Shown here piece after piece: positions 1 through 11,196 of a DNA stretch of 64,000 nucleotides (position 1 is its first letter; the number at the start of each line of letters is the position of its first letter). The position numbers were made by a program, and so were the translations under genes. Source of the DNA: Rhipicephalus microplus (taxonomy: Eukaryota; Arthropoda; Arachnida; Ixodida; Ixodidae); the NCBI RefSeq assembly GCF_043290135.1, contig NC_134710.1:462001376-462065375 (forward strand). The letters run 5' to 3'. The notes under the pieces were generated by a model. That model had not been told where the DNA came from and searched no databases. It worked only from the letters and a program-made list of their open reading frames with translations.

Positions 1-2880
1 CATTGCCCGAAAAAGTAGGGCATTCAAACACGTTACACCACCCTCCCCCTACGCCCACAAGCCTGTGTATTAGGCTAGAAGAAAAGCAAAGGGGAGCAAC
101 GAGGGACAAATCAAGTTTTTCCAGGTCAGATTTTATTGCACACAGCATCCAAACGGCATCTGGCCTTGTGTCTTCAAACCATCCTGCCTCCTTTGCTGGA
201 AGCTTGTGTCCTCGCAGTGGGCCTAGAGTAAAGCTATAAGACAAAAAATCACACATGGCTCCGACCACATATACGGAGTCCATACACATTTTCTCTATAA
301 GCACTAAATAAAAGGGGAGTTTACGATATCAAATCATCTGTGTGTCTGGTTATGAAACAAAACAACGACACAAATAACGATGCACCACATAGGGAATATT
401 TGAGTTATGGGCTGACAACCGACTTGCTTAGTGCACATATACTGCTCCGTTCACGACCGACGGATAGGCAGGAGGATGGACGGACACGAACAGTAAATTT
501 GTCGCATTCTATTTTAATAAATACAAGTCCTGTTTGCAGTTATTGAGCAAGTTTCGGTGTGGTTGCGCGTGTCATTGAAGCGAAGAATGAATACCCCATG
601 GCAAGCCACACAAAAAGTTAGTTGCGTTGCAACTGTGCAAGACAAGCGCCTACGGGGAACGCGTTCATCGGCTCGTCTGTCTACTTCTCCAAATGCCCTT
701 CCTCAGCAACCGAGGTAAAATTGCAGGAATGCGAACATCTGCCAGAAAAGGAAGAAGCCAATGGGAGCGTCTGTAGGTGGTTTACAGGCCTGGCGTTTTA
801 ACCGACAAAGTGCAGATAGTGAATGCATGCAGGACCACACATTCGACTAGTCATATCATTCGATTGAGGAACTGCGCTTCGACTACAAAAATAAACAAGC
901 ATACTCAACCATCTTCCGCTCGCACAGCGTAGCCGAACGAAGCCTCATTCATTATTATACTGTGCACGTTGTCGTGCTTACTTTGCTCAAACTGCTTTTC
1001 GTTGCATGGCTAAGTCAGCCATTTCACGAAATGTGCGGTGATATACTCAACCCGCTCGCAATACAACGGGTACTCACCTCACAAACACGGCGAGAAGTAG
1101 TCGCCTCCAAGCAATCTCACTTCACTTGTGTAGCCCAGCGTTTCCGTTGGCTAGAGGAAGTCGGGAACTAGAAAGGTCTCCAGATGGTTTTGCATTGTGG
1201 CACGCAGCACCCTGGCATATGAACTTGAAAATTCTTTTATGTGTGGTTAGAACGAGGATGGTGTCGTAGCGGAAGCTACATCTATGGGGTAATGAAACGC
1301 AGCTCATACCACAGCTTGCACACCCGCACCAACATGCAGCTGGTGCAGTGCGACGGAGCAGGAACGCCTGGCCGCAAGAACCAACATGGTGCCTGTTGCC
1401 ACGGAAACCGGGACTGGCAACATTGTGAGCGGGTGGCGGCAAGTGGTGGGTCAAAGGCTGACACCACCCTAAAACACTAAAACACGGAGATTCGCGCACA
1501 TGAAGGCTCCCTAGTCGCGAGCAAAGCTGCGAAACAGCCTGCTGGCGCTAAAAACGTTGCCCCACCCTGCCGCCTTCATGAAAGGCAGATATAGTCTTTT
1601 GTGTCACATTTCTAAGGAAGCTTCACTGATCGGTTTACTCGTATACGGACCAACTGCTAGTTTTTCCATTGTGCTCACCTTACACAGCCACTTTCACGTA
1701 ATATGGTGGTCGGTGCGTCCATTTGAGATTTATATTGAAGCAAACAGGGTAGCCTCTTGTGTTAAGCTCAACTCGTCGAGCAAGAAATTTGGGCGCCAGG
1801 TCACAGCGGTAGTTCATATTCGAAGCTGATACCCCCAACTCGGCGAGCGTCCAAGTAAGTGGAGGCGATGCGCACTCGCTTTCTTGAAAATTTCCCGAAA
1901 ATTTGTCACAATTGCTGCCACTGTACAGCCTTATAGTCCGCATTGCCACGAGCTCTGTAACTCACACTGAGCGCGATGGTATATCAGCTCGAGGTCGCGC
2001 GCTTCCTTACTTAGAGTATACGGCAGCTAACAATAACGTCAAGCAAGCGAAACAGTATCAGTCGCTATAGGCGTGTTTTGGAAATGTTCGCAAGCGAAAA
2101 TTATTTTTACTTCTGAGCGCGAGCGATTATTAGCGAATGCGCTTCGGTCGTACATAGAGCGTCTGCTAATTATGCGCCTCTGAGGGAGTATACGCTCCAC
2201 AGAGCATGGTCTCCGAGATAACGGGCGCGTGGCGTTCGGAGGCCATGCCATGTACTCTGTACAAATGGTTCACCAGCCAAAGCTGTAACGTGTGGCTCCG
2301 GTGTTTAGCAGTGGGTTCAAAGCGATGCTGCACTGAAGCAATTCGCAAATATTGGTTATATGTTCGTGCTTAATGAGGTTAGACACGTGTTTGGCTTGGG
2401 TTTACCACAGTGTTTATTTCACATGCCGCGCACAATGTGCTTCGCATAATTACACGGCCATGGAGCAGCGTAATGAGCGGTTAAAAAAATAAACGAGTTT
2501 CGCAATGCGTAAATCACAGTGCTTTTTCTCGAACAACAGGCGGTCACAGGCATCGCAGCCGAAGCCAAAGTGCTGCAGCAGAAACTCCCGGTGAGAGCGG
2601 GCGTTAGCCCTGGCAAAAAATAAATTACTCAATAAATCACGTTGGCGCTGTTTCGCCCACAACGCCTTTTGTGATAGCGAGCTAACTCCGCGGCGTGGTT
2701 GGCAGGATCCACCCGTCACCGGCACTGGCATTCCCATTTGCAATTTAGCGCGACTTGGAAGGCGCCCGGATAATCGGATGATCGGCACGCAGTTGCTGCC
2801 TGCAAAAGGTCGCCCGGGCCTGTTTTTGTGTTTAAGTGATTTCTAAAAGAGAGAAAATCAAAATGAAAGTGAGCCCTGTA
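1..2880. other. Unassigned non-coding DNA
   Basis: I see no supportable gene, RNA gene or transposon domain here. Reading frames are short and lack recognisable motifs. Base composition is mixed, with several near-palindromic and simple stretches, as expected for intergenic tick DNA. Old, unrecognised repeats may well be present. Confidence 0.5.
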
Positions 2881-2924
2881 ACTATCCGCATTATAGTGCT
2901 ACACTTTAACAGTGGCCCACGACG

Positions 2925-3190
2925 GATTGGGGTAAGGAGGAATTAAAAGGGATATGAAGAGAGATTGGGGCAGGGACAGAGAGACCCACATACAGAAATA
3001 AGGAGAAGATAGGAAAGATGGACTGGGTAGCAGGAGTCCGAGGACGGGGAATCACTCAGCGAGAGCTTCATCGCATCAGGAGATGGCGGAGGGTGAGTCG
3101 TTCGACCAGAGCTGCGCTGTCGTCGGAGATCGCGGGTGCACCACCGGTCGGCACGCAATGCAGCGAGCCTGTCCAAACTGCACCATGAGC
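2925..3190 (-). repeat. Dispersed repeat, copy 1 (minus orientation)
   Basis: The reverse complement of this stretch aligns by eye with 12,700-12,880 on the plus strand. Shared blocks include GCGATCTCCGAC, CTCCTGATGC, AGCTCTCGC and CCTATCT-CTCC, in the same order and at similar spacing. That identifies a dispersed repeat family with two copies in the window. The other copy sits inside the insert that breaks LINE-B. The purine-rich left part (2,930-3,020) resembles the pyrimidine-rich leader of tick LINEs read on the other strand. Family identity is not established. Confidence 0.5.
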
Positions 3191-4794
3191 CCTCACGGAT
3201 CTGCTGTCGTTGATCTGCTGAAGTTGCCGGTGTGACCGTGTCTTACGCTTGTGGAAGAGTCCGATGCGCAGGCGGTCGGCCACAGAACTATAGTGCCTAT
3301 AGAATATACTTACTAGTGTGCTGACCACGGCCGTCGTGGTGGCACGGAGAATGATGCCTTCCACCGGTGTCCACCATACGGCGATAGCCGCAGGGACCGT
3401 GTTATTCGGAACCAATGGCCGAGCGGCCTGAGCGAGAGCCCGAGCGGAGCGGTGTCAGCGGCGTCTCTTCCATGGCGGCAGCCGTCTCTCTGCCAACGCG
3501 CGCGTGCTACTGGCGCCGATGGGCTCTCCCTTCTTAGAACTGTAGAGCGCTTGTTCGGAGGCGATGCGTAAAAAAAAACTACATTTTTTCGTAGCACTTT
3601 TACAAACGTACGTACACCCCGTTATCAATGGCACGGTACATGATATCGAATGCTTGAACAAAAAATTACCAATAAATAAATAATTGCGCGTGGTTTCGGA
3701 GGTAAAAAGTCAACTTTAATGAAGCTCGACAAAATTTGACAGTGAAACATGCGGCATTGGTTGATTTAGTTATGATTCAACATATACTTATTATAAGACA
3801 CGCTTTCTATTTCTCAAAGGTACGATGAGTTCTTCACATGAATTTCAATTCTCCAATCACGTTGACGCTCGCTGAACTTATTAGTATAAATAGTTTAATT
3901 TCCTAACTAATATGGTATGAGTGCTACAGCACATATCAATTTTTTCACTTTTGAGAATTTTGAACAGATTTATTGAAACACCCGGTACCGATGCGAACAT
4001 TGTTGAGTGGTGCAAGAAAATAATGACTAATATAGCGACAGCACTAAAGAGCTCATTTTGTAGAAATGCCAGTGTCGGCAGTGCCGGTTTAAGCGAGAAA
4101 TCATCTTTGCCGTCAAAAGAAATCGAGTCGCACATAAAATGAAGGACCTAAATTTTTAGTTTAAGTTTTTCAAGGAGTATTTTGCTGATGACACCATCGA
4201 CTGTAGTTTTGAAGAAACGCTGAATGTAACAATTACTAAAATGTTTCTCACTAACGACAGCTGCCGCAGTTAGTCTTTGATTCTTTCACTTTATGTTTAT
4301 ATCCTACTCGGCTCAGCGTTCTGGGTCTGTAGGGCCGCTGAATAATAAGATGCGCTCGTTGTTAGAGCAGAAAACATGCACACAATATGAAAAAAAAAAA
4401 TGGGCGCTCTCCTTGCGTCTCCTTATCTGCGACGACATCCCGGTTTCGTGTAGGGACACAAGCGTGAAACCACGCGCACAGAAAAGGAACGCGGCAAAGA
4501 CATGCGATGGCATGTGCTATGGCGCAACAGCAGAAATGCCCCTCAACTACACCGCAACAGACTGGGTTAACGAACGCGCATCCGAAGTGCATCCATAGTG
4601 CAAGGGACGTGCATGAAACGCACGTGCGACACGTGCTCTCTCGGTGCGCCCCGCCGCTCGGACAGCCCAGTGCCTAAAGGTGTCGCCGTCTGTTGGCCTC
4701 CGGAGAAAGGCATCTTCGGCAGTGTCAGCGTCTCCCATTGGAAACGCTCGGCGGTCGGCACATTAGTAAATATTCAGTGGAGTGACATGTCCAT
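3191..4794. other. Unassigned non-coding DNA
   Basis: A GC-rich first part (to about 3,560) continues on from the dispersed repeat and may belong to the same old element. An AT-rich stretch follows from 3,660 to 4,300. I see no recognisable domain or RNA gene. Confidence 0.4.
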
Positions 4795-5250
4795 AGAGCC
4801 ATAGAGTTTCTTAATATACTCTAGAGGGAACTCTGGCGCTAGTGTCTATGGGAGCTGCAACACACGGCGCTTCAGCTAGCATGGGAATGATGGGTAGTAC
4901 ACGCATTTGTCTAATTTTCGTACTTCTGGCCTGCTTTTAGCTCCGTGTGTGTACGTGTAGCTTGGAGCTGTTTCTTACGAAACAAGTATTAGCAAATGTT
5001 CAGCAGTTGCGCCTCACTGTTTTATTTTTCAGACTTACTTTCTAAAATGGATCACGAAGTTCAAAACGGTTCAATCTTTCTTTTAAAACAAAACCGAAAC
5101 ACAGCAATAAACGAAACCGCAAGTAGGATTCGCCACCTGCAAGTATGAAGACTAGGTAAATGTGTGTACTACCCATCATTCCTATGGTCGCTGAACGATC
5201 GCAGCGCCAGAGTGCCCTCTAGTTAATTTTGGGAAACTCTATGCATAGAG
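4795..5250. mobile_element. MITE-like inverted-repeat element
   Basis: The left arm (about 4,800-4,910) is matched in inverted orientation by the right arm (about 5,157-5,244). Both ends read CATAGAGTTTC inward. They then share CTAGAGGG-ACTCTGGCGCT and, deeper in, GGAATGATGGGTAGTACAC. The arms are roughly 90-110 bp and imperfect, and the centre (about 250 bp) is AT-rich and non-coding. Size, long inverted repeats and absence of coding capacity fit a non-autonomous DNA transposon. The superfamily cannot be assigned, because the target duplication is not clear. Confidence 0.72.
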
Positions 5251-6607
5251 CCAATGAGGACGGCAATTGGACGTGATGATAGCGCTGTCTGGATTGCGGT
5301 GACAGTTTTACGAAGAATGTAAAATTACTATTTTACTGACAACTGAACAACTTTTTATCATTTTCTGCACTCAAATAGCTTTTTTGAACAAATAAGAACT
5401 GAAAATGTTGTTTGTATAATTTATAGTTGCGTATAAAACGAAATGGATTTCAAAGCACCAGGGCGTTTTGATAGGGCGGCTGGCAGTTCGCATAGCAGAC
5501 GACACCGTCGTCGTCTGGTTCTGCTTCATGGCTATTCCCCGCTCGTTGGAGCAGCTCCCTGTCTCAAATTCTGTCGTTTTCTTATAGTACAATGAAGTAA
5601 ACTACTTACTAGACGCTCGCAAGTATCTTGCATACTTAGTTAAGTAAGTGAGTGATGCCGCATACAGAGCGAGCGAAATGACAACGCTGATCACACAAAT
5701 TCATGGCAATAAATTTTTTTATTGCAAGCCTATCGACATTTACATGAAATAAAGGTCATGTAGTAACGCTTCAAAACGTACATCAGTGTACAATATGCGT
5801 GCATTAGCGCTCATGGGCAAACAAGGTACGTACTACGCATAGCTCCAACGCAGATGCCCGGAGCACAGAAGTTGTCCAGCGCTGGCTGATATATCCATCG
5901 CACTCCACGAAACGTTCGCTGCAGTAAGTAAATGTACACTGATAACGTTCCAGCACTTCTGTAGCTGAAGATGTCGTAACACCTCGTTCACAGTATTCGG
6001 CAAACTTTCTGTAATTAATATCAACGTATTTGCGTGCCTTTCACGAGCAGTGCGGCATGACTGTTTGTTATCATTTTCAAGTCTTGCAAATAAATTTGTC
6101 AAAAAAAAGGCTGAGATGGCGTTCGTTTGCCGCCGCCAGCGTCGTCGTTTCGATGGTGGCGATACCTCACGGCGCAGACGCGAAGCTTCCACCAAGCCAC
6201 AGGCCTGGAATATTGCAGGCACTATAACAGAAAAGATACCGCTCGGCGCCAGGGGTACAGTGTACTATAGGTGGCAGTGGAATGAATGAGGCGGCCGCGC
6301 CGTATCTCGGCTGATTCTCCGGCGAGTAACAGATAGCGGCAGCGCTGGAATCGCATGGTACTGAAGATCACAGGAGCGTCTGCATTGAGAGCGCGCGCGA
6401 GTAGCCTGCGAAAACGTGTATTCGCTGGTTTTTAGAGAGTTTAATGCATTTCAGAGCCTTTATCAGTGTATACACATCTGCTAAGCGCCGCGGTGCACGC
6501 GTGAATATGCAGGCACGCCGAAATTGCGTCGAGACATTCACTGTTTCAAGGGCCTGCCGACAAAAAAAAAAAAGAAAACATATAGTAAACAATCAGAATT
6601 TGCTTCG
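5251..6607. other. Unassigned non-coding DNA
   Basis: AT-rich DNA up to about 6,100, then a short GC-richer segment (6,110-6,360). No supported gene. Reading frames here are short and without motifs. Confidence 0.4.
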
Positions 6608-6636
6608 ATCCGTTCAGCGTGAAACGCTGAACGGAT
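6608..6636. repeat. Perfect 13-bp stem hairpin
   Basis: The arms at 6,608-6,620 (ATCCGTTCAGCGT) and 6,624-6,636 are perfect reverse complements separated by three bases (GAA). No protein-coding context is recognisable. It could be a chance palindrome, the core of an old foldback element or a structured RNA. Nothing else in the flanks extends the pairing. Confidence 0.7.
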
Positions 6637-7240
6637 TGGCTGCTGGTGAACTACAACGAGGGAAGTGTCAAGACCGATAATAAATCATGTGCTCGTTTTG
6701 TCGGTAGTTTCTATATCCAGAGCACTGTTCCTGATATGAGTCCACATGCGCTCGATTGTTTCATGAGAAACCCGATTATAAGCAATGTTGTCACAACATT
6801 TATATCGGTGGCGAGTTAATTTTATCATGCCAGTTTTGCGGAAGATAATAATTATTGCTTTCCGAAAGGCTTTTTTTGTTTTAACCGCGTGCTTTCGCAC
6901 TCAGTTTGCTTCTTTTATGCAAGCTCCAGGAGGCCGGGCGAGGGAGCCGAGATGAAAGAACGCCTGTACCTCCTAGTCAAGAACTCTACGCTTAAAAGGT
7001 TACCTGAAACATATTGCAGAATGCCAGTTGTATACATAGCCCGTCTGTTACTCTGCGTAAATTCACTGTAACCAGTTCTCATTTCACATTGACAGCGGAT
7101 ATTGTGCTGCTTTCCTAATATTCTATTGGCGTAACGCTGTTGCAAGGGAGAAAATTTTTCTTTTATTAGGTATCAAAAGTGTAGGCACGCGTTGGTGCAT
7201 TTTGTTTTGAGAAATATGACTTGTATATGTATGCAGTAAA
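6637..7240. other. Unassigned non-coding DNA
   Basis: Nothing recognisable. It ends at the CA microsatellite that precedes LINE-D. Confidence 0.4.
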
Positions 7241-7314
7241 CACACACACACACACACGCACGCACGCATGCACGTGCACACACACACACACACACACACA
7301 TACACACACACACA
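7241..7314. repeat. CA/GC-interrupted dinucleotide microsatellite
   Basis: About 74 bp of (CA)n interrupted by CGCACG and TGCATG steps and one T. It directly abuts the first copy of the LINE-D 5'-UTR repeat. Confidence 0.95.
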
Positions 7315-7319
7315 TATTT

Positions 7320-7621
7320 GGCAGCAGTGGCGGCATTTTAGGCACAAGCTCAACAATTTCTTCTGCGTTTTGAAGTTTCGCCGTGCAGCTGGGAGCAACT
7401 GAAATTACTGCGCATCATCACACACGAGCCATTATTATCGACTGCCCCACAGAAGCAAGCACAATCTGCAGAACACCAGGAGGGGACTGATTCCGGGACC
7501 GTGTGATCTGCAGGACCACGTGGTCATCTGCATATATAAAGACTGCCCCTTCACCGAGGATTGCATTCGGCAGCAGTGGCGGCGTTCTAGGCACAAGCTG
7601 AACAATTTCTTCTGCGTTTTG
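7320..7621 (+). repeat. Direct repeat in LINE-D 5' leader
   Basis: A 53-bp sequence beginning GGCAGCAGTGGCGGC occurs at 7,320-7,372 and again at 7,569-7,621 with about four mismatches, offset 249 bp. This resembles the tandem 5'-UTR monomers of some LINEs. Only one full spacer is present. Confidence 0.85.
7533..7540 (+). promoter_or_regulatory. Possible TATA box in LINE-D leader
   Basis: TATATAAA lies about 30 bp upstream of the start of the second leader repeat (7,569), the right spacing for a transcript starting near 7,562-7,570. There is no strong initiator. This is inference from spacing only. Confidence 0.3.
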
Positions 7622-7748
7622 CAGGTTAGTGGCGCTCTTCTCAAAGCATAAAATTGGTTTTAGTCTTGAATAGGTGGCACTGCTGCCCGGTGTTTAGTAT
7701 ATGTGATTTTGTAATGTGATTTTTTTTGTGTTGTCGGTAGTAACTAAC

Positions 7749-8516
7749 ATGAACGAAAAAGTTTCGAGACTGATTCATGATTTCAAAGATGAAATCAGAA
7801 ATGAGTGGAAGCAAATGAAAGAAACGCTAGAGCGAGGCTTCCGATGAGAAGAAAGAAATCTGCGCACTGAAATTGATGAAATGAAGAAGAGCATGGATTT
7901 CTTCAGCAAGACCCTAGATGACACCAATGAAAAACTAGTGGCAACTTTAAAGGAAAATAATGCGCTAAAGAAAGGAAATGGTGTGCTAAAGCACACAGTT
8001 TCTTCTTTGAAAAAGAAACTGGCGGGCTGCCAATCAGGCCTTTTGCAGTCTGAGCAGTACTCGCGAAATCGTAATTCGGAAATGAAAAGAATAACCGAAA
8101 AACCGAATCAGAACCTTGTTGGAGTACTCCAAAAAATTGGAGAGGTAGTTGGCGAGACTGTAACCCTTGAGGATATTGACGTTTGCCACAGGGTTCGAAC
8201 AAAGCAGGTTGGTCAAACTAATATAATTGTTCAATTTCAGCAGAAGGACAAACACGATCAACTGCTTCAGAAGTCGCGCAAGAAAAGGCTAACAAATGCC
8301 TCTCTCGGCCTACCTGCTGAATCTCCGGTGTTCGTAAATAAACACCTTTGCCATGAAGGGAAGAAAATGCTCGGAATGGCAATAGCGCGTATACGGGAAC
8401 ACAGCTGGAAATTTGTGTGGACGAAAAATGGCACTGTTCATGCACGCCGCTCGGAGATTTCGCCTGTTGTCCGCATAATGCGTGAAAGCGATTTGAACAA
8501 GATAACGAACACATAA
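7749..8516 (+). pseudogene. LINE-D ORF1 (coiled coil plus FP-like C-terminal domain)
   Basis: The frame opens with ATG at 7,749 and runs 255 codons, interrupted once by TGA at 7,845-7,847. The following codons stay in the same frame, so this is a single nonsense change (CGA to TGA would explain it). Residues ~10-105 are rich in Glu, Lys and Leu with heptad spacing (coiled coil). The C-terminal ~130 residues contain DVCHRVRT, IIVQFQQKDK, RKKRLT, VNKHL and WKFVWTKNGTVHARR. That is the pattern of the FP-protein C-terminal-like domain found in ORF1 of CR1/L2-type LINEs. Its family role is as an RNA-binding ORF1 protein of the retrotransposition particle. Without readthrough, translation could restart at ATG 7,881. 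Confidence 0.8.
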
Positions 8517-8539
8517 TTCACAGACACTACAATATATTC

Positions 8540-9244
8540 ATGCCCAGAATAGAGATGGAGCGTTCAGGCTATGTAAGTCCAGGCGACATCATTATGAAGC
8601 ACAACATTACTAACAAAGGCAAACTGCTAAAAATTATGCATCTAAATGCAAGGTCGCTGTTGAACAAAACGGATGAGATCACTGTGCTAATCGGATCACG
8701 TAACCTCAATTTTGAAGTTTTGATGTTTACGGAAACCTGGTATAATGATGACACAGAGTACTATGCACTTCAAGGATACGAACATTTCAATATAAATCGC
8801 AAGGAGGGCAGAGGTGGCGGCGTTGCGATTTCAACTTCTTTAAATGGTTATAATATTCTTCGAGAATATAGCGTCGCTACCGAAGATTACGAAGTTATAT
8901 GCATTAAAAAAGAAAAGACAGTATTTGCGGTGTTATATCGACCCCCTAATGCCAGCCCCTCTGCCTTCTTTCAGTTTTTAGACAATCTGCTGTTATGTGT
9001 AAATGGAAATGGCTACCTACTTACACTTGGTGGGGACTTTAATATCGACATGACGACGAGTACAGCAGCTACTACACAGTTTTTGTCAATCCTGAAGTGC
9101 AATGACTTCTACAGTGTAATCAAAGCACCAACACGTGTAACCGCTACGACGTCATCGTTATTAGACACTTTGATAATAAGCTTGATAATATCTTGCGAAT
9201 GTTTCTTTCTCCGAACATACGGAAGAGCTTTTTTGGCAAATTAA
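8540..9244 (+). pseudogene. LINE-D ORF2 endonuclease portion
   Basis: Begins at ATG 8,540, 24 bp after ORF1 ends. It shows the exonuclease/endonuclease/phosphatase motif series: MHLNARSLLNK, FTETW, GGGVAIS, LYRPPN, LGGDFNID and SSLLDTLI. In non-LTR elements this domain nicks the target DNA to prime reverse transcription. After about residue 210 the reading runs into unrelated sequence and stops at 9,244. That marks the junction of an internal deletion, because the final catalytic histidine segment and the whole RT are absent. Confidence 0.82.
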
Positions 9245-9302
9245 AATAATAAAAGCTGGTGATATTTGGAAACTGAAAACTCTACAATGCTACAGGAGTG
9301 CT

Positions 9303-9527
9303 ATGCTAGGAAAGCTAGATTCATTTTTAACCCTCGCTGATCTACAAGAAAACAAAAGTACATATTCGTTTCGCTGTCAGGCCCCATGGCAAATTCCTTT
9401 TTCTCGTATAAATTATGGACAACAGCGCCTTTGTCATACACTGCCTTCCCTACTTAACCATTTCAACAGACAAAGTGTTGATGTGTTACCGCTAAACAAA
9501 ACTAAAATGTTGGACCTGTTCCTGTAA
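9303..9527 (+). pseudogene. LINE-D ORF2 C-terminal remnant
   Basis: The frame contains the closing motif of CR1-type ORF2 proteins (IPFSRINYGQQ, LPSLLNHF) and ends at a TAA (9,525-9,527). It has no initiator of its own, since it is the tail of the ORF2 polyprotein left after the internal deletion. About 370 bp of 3' UTR and the GATT-repeat tail follow. Confidence 0.65.
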
Positions 9528-9903
9528 CGGTTCATTAACATAGGATTAAAAAAAATCCCACCGGTTGTTGATAGCATGCTGCTGTTATAGTAATTTTCTA
9601 TGTTAGAAAAAAATAGTGTTTCTCGCTTGTACTTTGTAGTTGCTGTATAGTTGTTTTTAATTTATACATTTCTCTCCCTTCACCGCAATGTTTATTTTAT
9701 ATTCAGTTGAAATGTTATTATTGCTTTAATGCTTTATACTGTGTAACATGCTTTCTTCTATTGTTTTGAAACAAACTTCACCATTGTCTGCCTGGGGGAC
9801 CGGAGCTTTGTAAAGCCGAAGAACTATCGGCTTTTTCTCCAGTTCTCCCTTTTTCACCTTTGTATGAAATGGTGAAAGTAAAAGATTTTTGATTGATTGA
9901 TTT

Positions 9904-10897
9904 ATATAAGTACCGCAAGTACACTCATCTAAGCCACACGTCACCGCCTCCTTAATATCCATACAATGCTCCTTAGAGCTACCGCTATTTTTATGGCGAG
10001 CATTTTTTGTCCAACTACGTTAGACTTGAACTAGTTCACACTGTCCAAAAGGTGAAATTTACAGTGCGCATTAGTATAGAGGCACTGTATATTCAGCTTC
10101 GCCAACTGTAAACGTTCGGCGCAAGGCTACTCGGTTTTTTTTTTTTTTGAGGGGAGAGAGGCACAGCAGAATGACTAACTTTGACAATCGGTGGTCACTG
10201 TGAATACGTGTGCGCGTGTAAATATTTTAGTATACCCTGAAAAGTTAAATTTCAAAAACATTTGGTGGTGTAGAGGGTTCAGATTCCCTTCCTCGCCCCT
10301 CTCTACTTACTGCCTCCTGGTTCTGCGTGCGTTTGACGCGGTATATTTTTTCATTTCACAGGTTCCTGAGCGCAGCTAATTTCCAATAAATCGACTCAGT
10401 TATTCTTAATATTGTAGACGCCTGCTCAACGAAGAAAGAGTTGAGAGAAGAAACCAGAATAAGACACGCCCTTTCTAAGTAATTTTTGATCTCTCACAAG
10501 GACTTTCATGGAGCTCAAATTCAGTAGAATGGCGTGTCATACTTCAAGGGTTATTGCATCATGTGCTAGACATTAAATATGGGCAGGTACGAAGAAATCT
10601 GCATCAAAAAAGCGCACCGGAGAAGCCAAAGCACATAGCAGTTCCTGCGCGCGGCTGTTTCAGTACTATTCGTCTGCAGCGCCGCTGCTATGGGAAACGC
10701 GGAAGGCATGAGGCGGCGAGGCGTGGTCACTTCACACAACACTTATAGTACACTCTACCACGGGCACCGCACAACGCGGTGGACGATGCCTCTAACAACG
10801 CAGCCAATGGCGCTCGTGCCTGGCACACGCAATCACCTAACTATAGCCAATGGAGACCGCTCGTGATACTCAAATTTTTTTTGTTGTTTCCCCTCAG
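9904..10897. other. Unassigned non-coding DNA
   Basis: No gene is supported. The region contains a T-run at about 10,135-10,149. Two CCAAT-type boxes (GCCAATGG, about 10,802 and 10,848) lie just upstream of the candidate exon that follows. Confidence 0.4.
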
Positions 10898-11196
10898 AAA
10901 CGGAGAGAGAAGCTTCGCCTCTCCTTGAAAATAACCAGTTCTCAGCACAGTTCGAACTGCGGCGGTGGTGTATTTGGCCGGAGTGCAGTGAAGGCCCTGT
11001 GTGCAGCCATCGCGAATTTGCGTGCCGTTCGCTTTGGGTACGCAACCGCTGAACTGCGAAATGGTCGTGCCTGCTTGGTTTGCGCTGGCAGCTTCGCTGT
11101 GTTAAAGCTCGACGTGAGAAGCGTGTGGCCATGCAACTGGGCGCCCTGCAAGCGCCGCGATTTCGCCTCTGCGCATATCTCAGCAGGGAAGAAATG
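10898..11196 (+). other. Candidate internal exon (speculative)
   Basis: A strong polypyrimidine-AG acceptor (TTTTGTTGTTTCCCCTCAG, ending 10,897) and a consensus-like donor (GAAATG|GTGAGT at 11,196/11,197) bracket 299 bp. One plus-strand frame is open across the whole span (within 10,850-11,200). The protein is Cys- and Arg-rich and matches no family I recognise. No flanking exons could be tied to it, so it may be chance. The upstream CCAAT boxes are suggestive only. Confidence 0.22.

Larger units (their letters stand above)
7320..9903 (+). mobile_element. CR1-like non-LTR retrotransposon, internally deleted (LINE-D)
   Basis: The order on the plus strand is a duplicated 5' leader (7,320-7,748), ORF1 with coiled coil and a C-terminal FP-like domain (7,749-8,516), an ORF2 apurinic-type endonuclease (8,540 to about 9,170), the last ~75 codons of ORF2 (9,303-9,527), a 3' UTR and a terminal repeat tail (GATTGATTGATT, about 9,892-9,903). 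Short tandem tails instead of poly(A) are characteristic of the CR1 group. The whole reverse transcriptase is missing between about 9,170 and 9,290, so the copy cannot be autonomous. ORF1 is broken by one in-frame stop. Confidence 0.85.

Noticed and set aside
7241..7314. CRISPR-like or minisatellite array
   Set aside because: It is a simple CA microsatellite. There are no spacers or unit structure.
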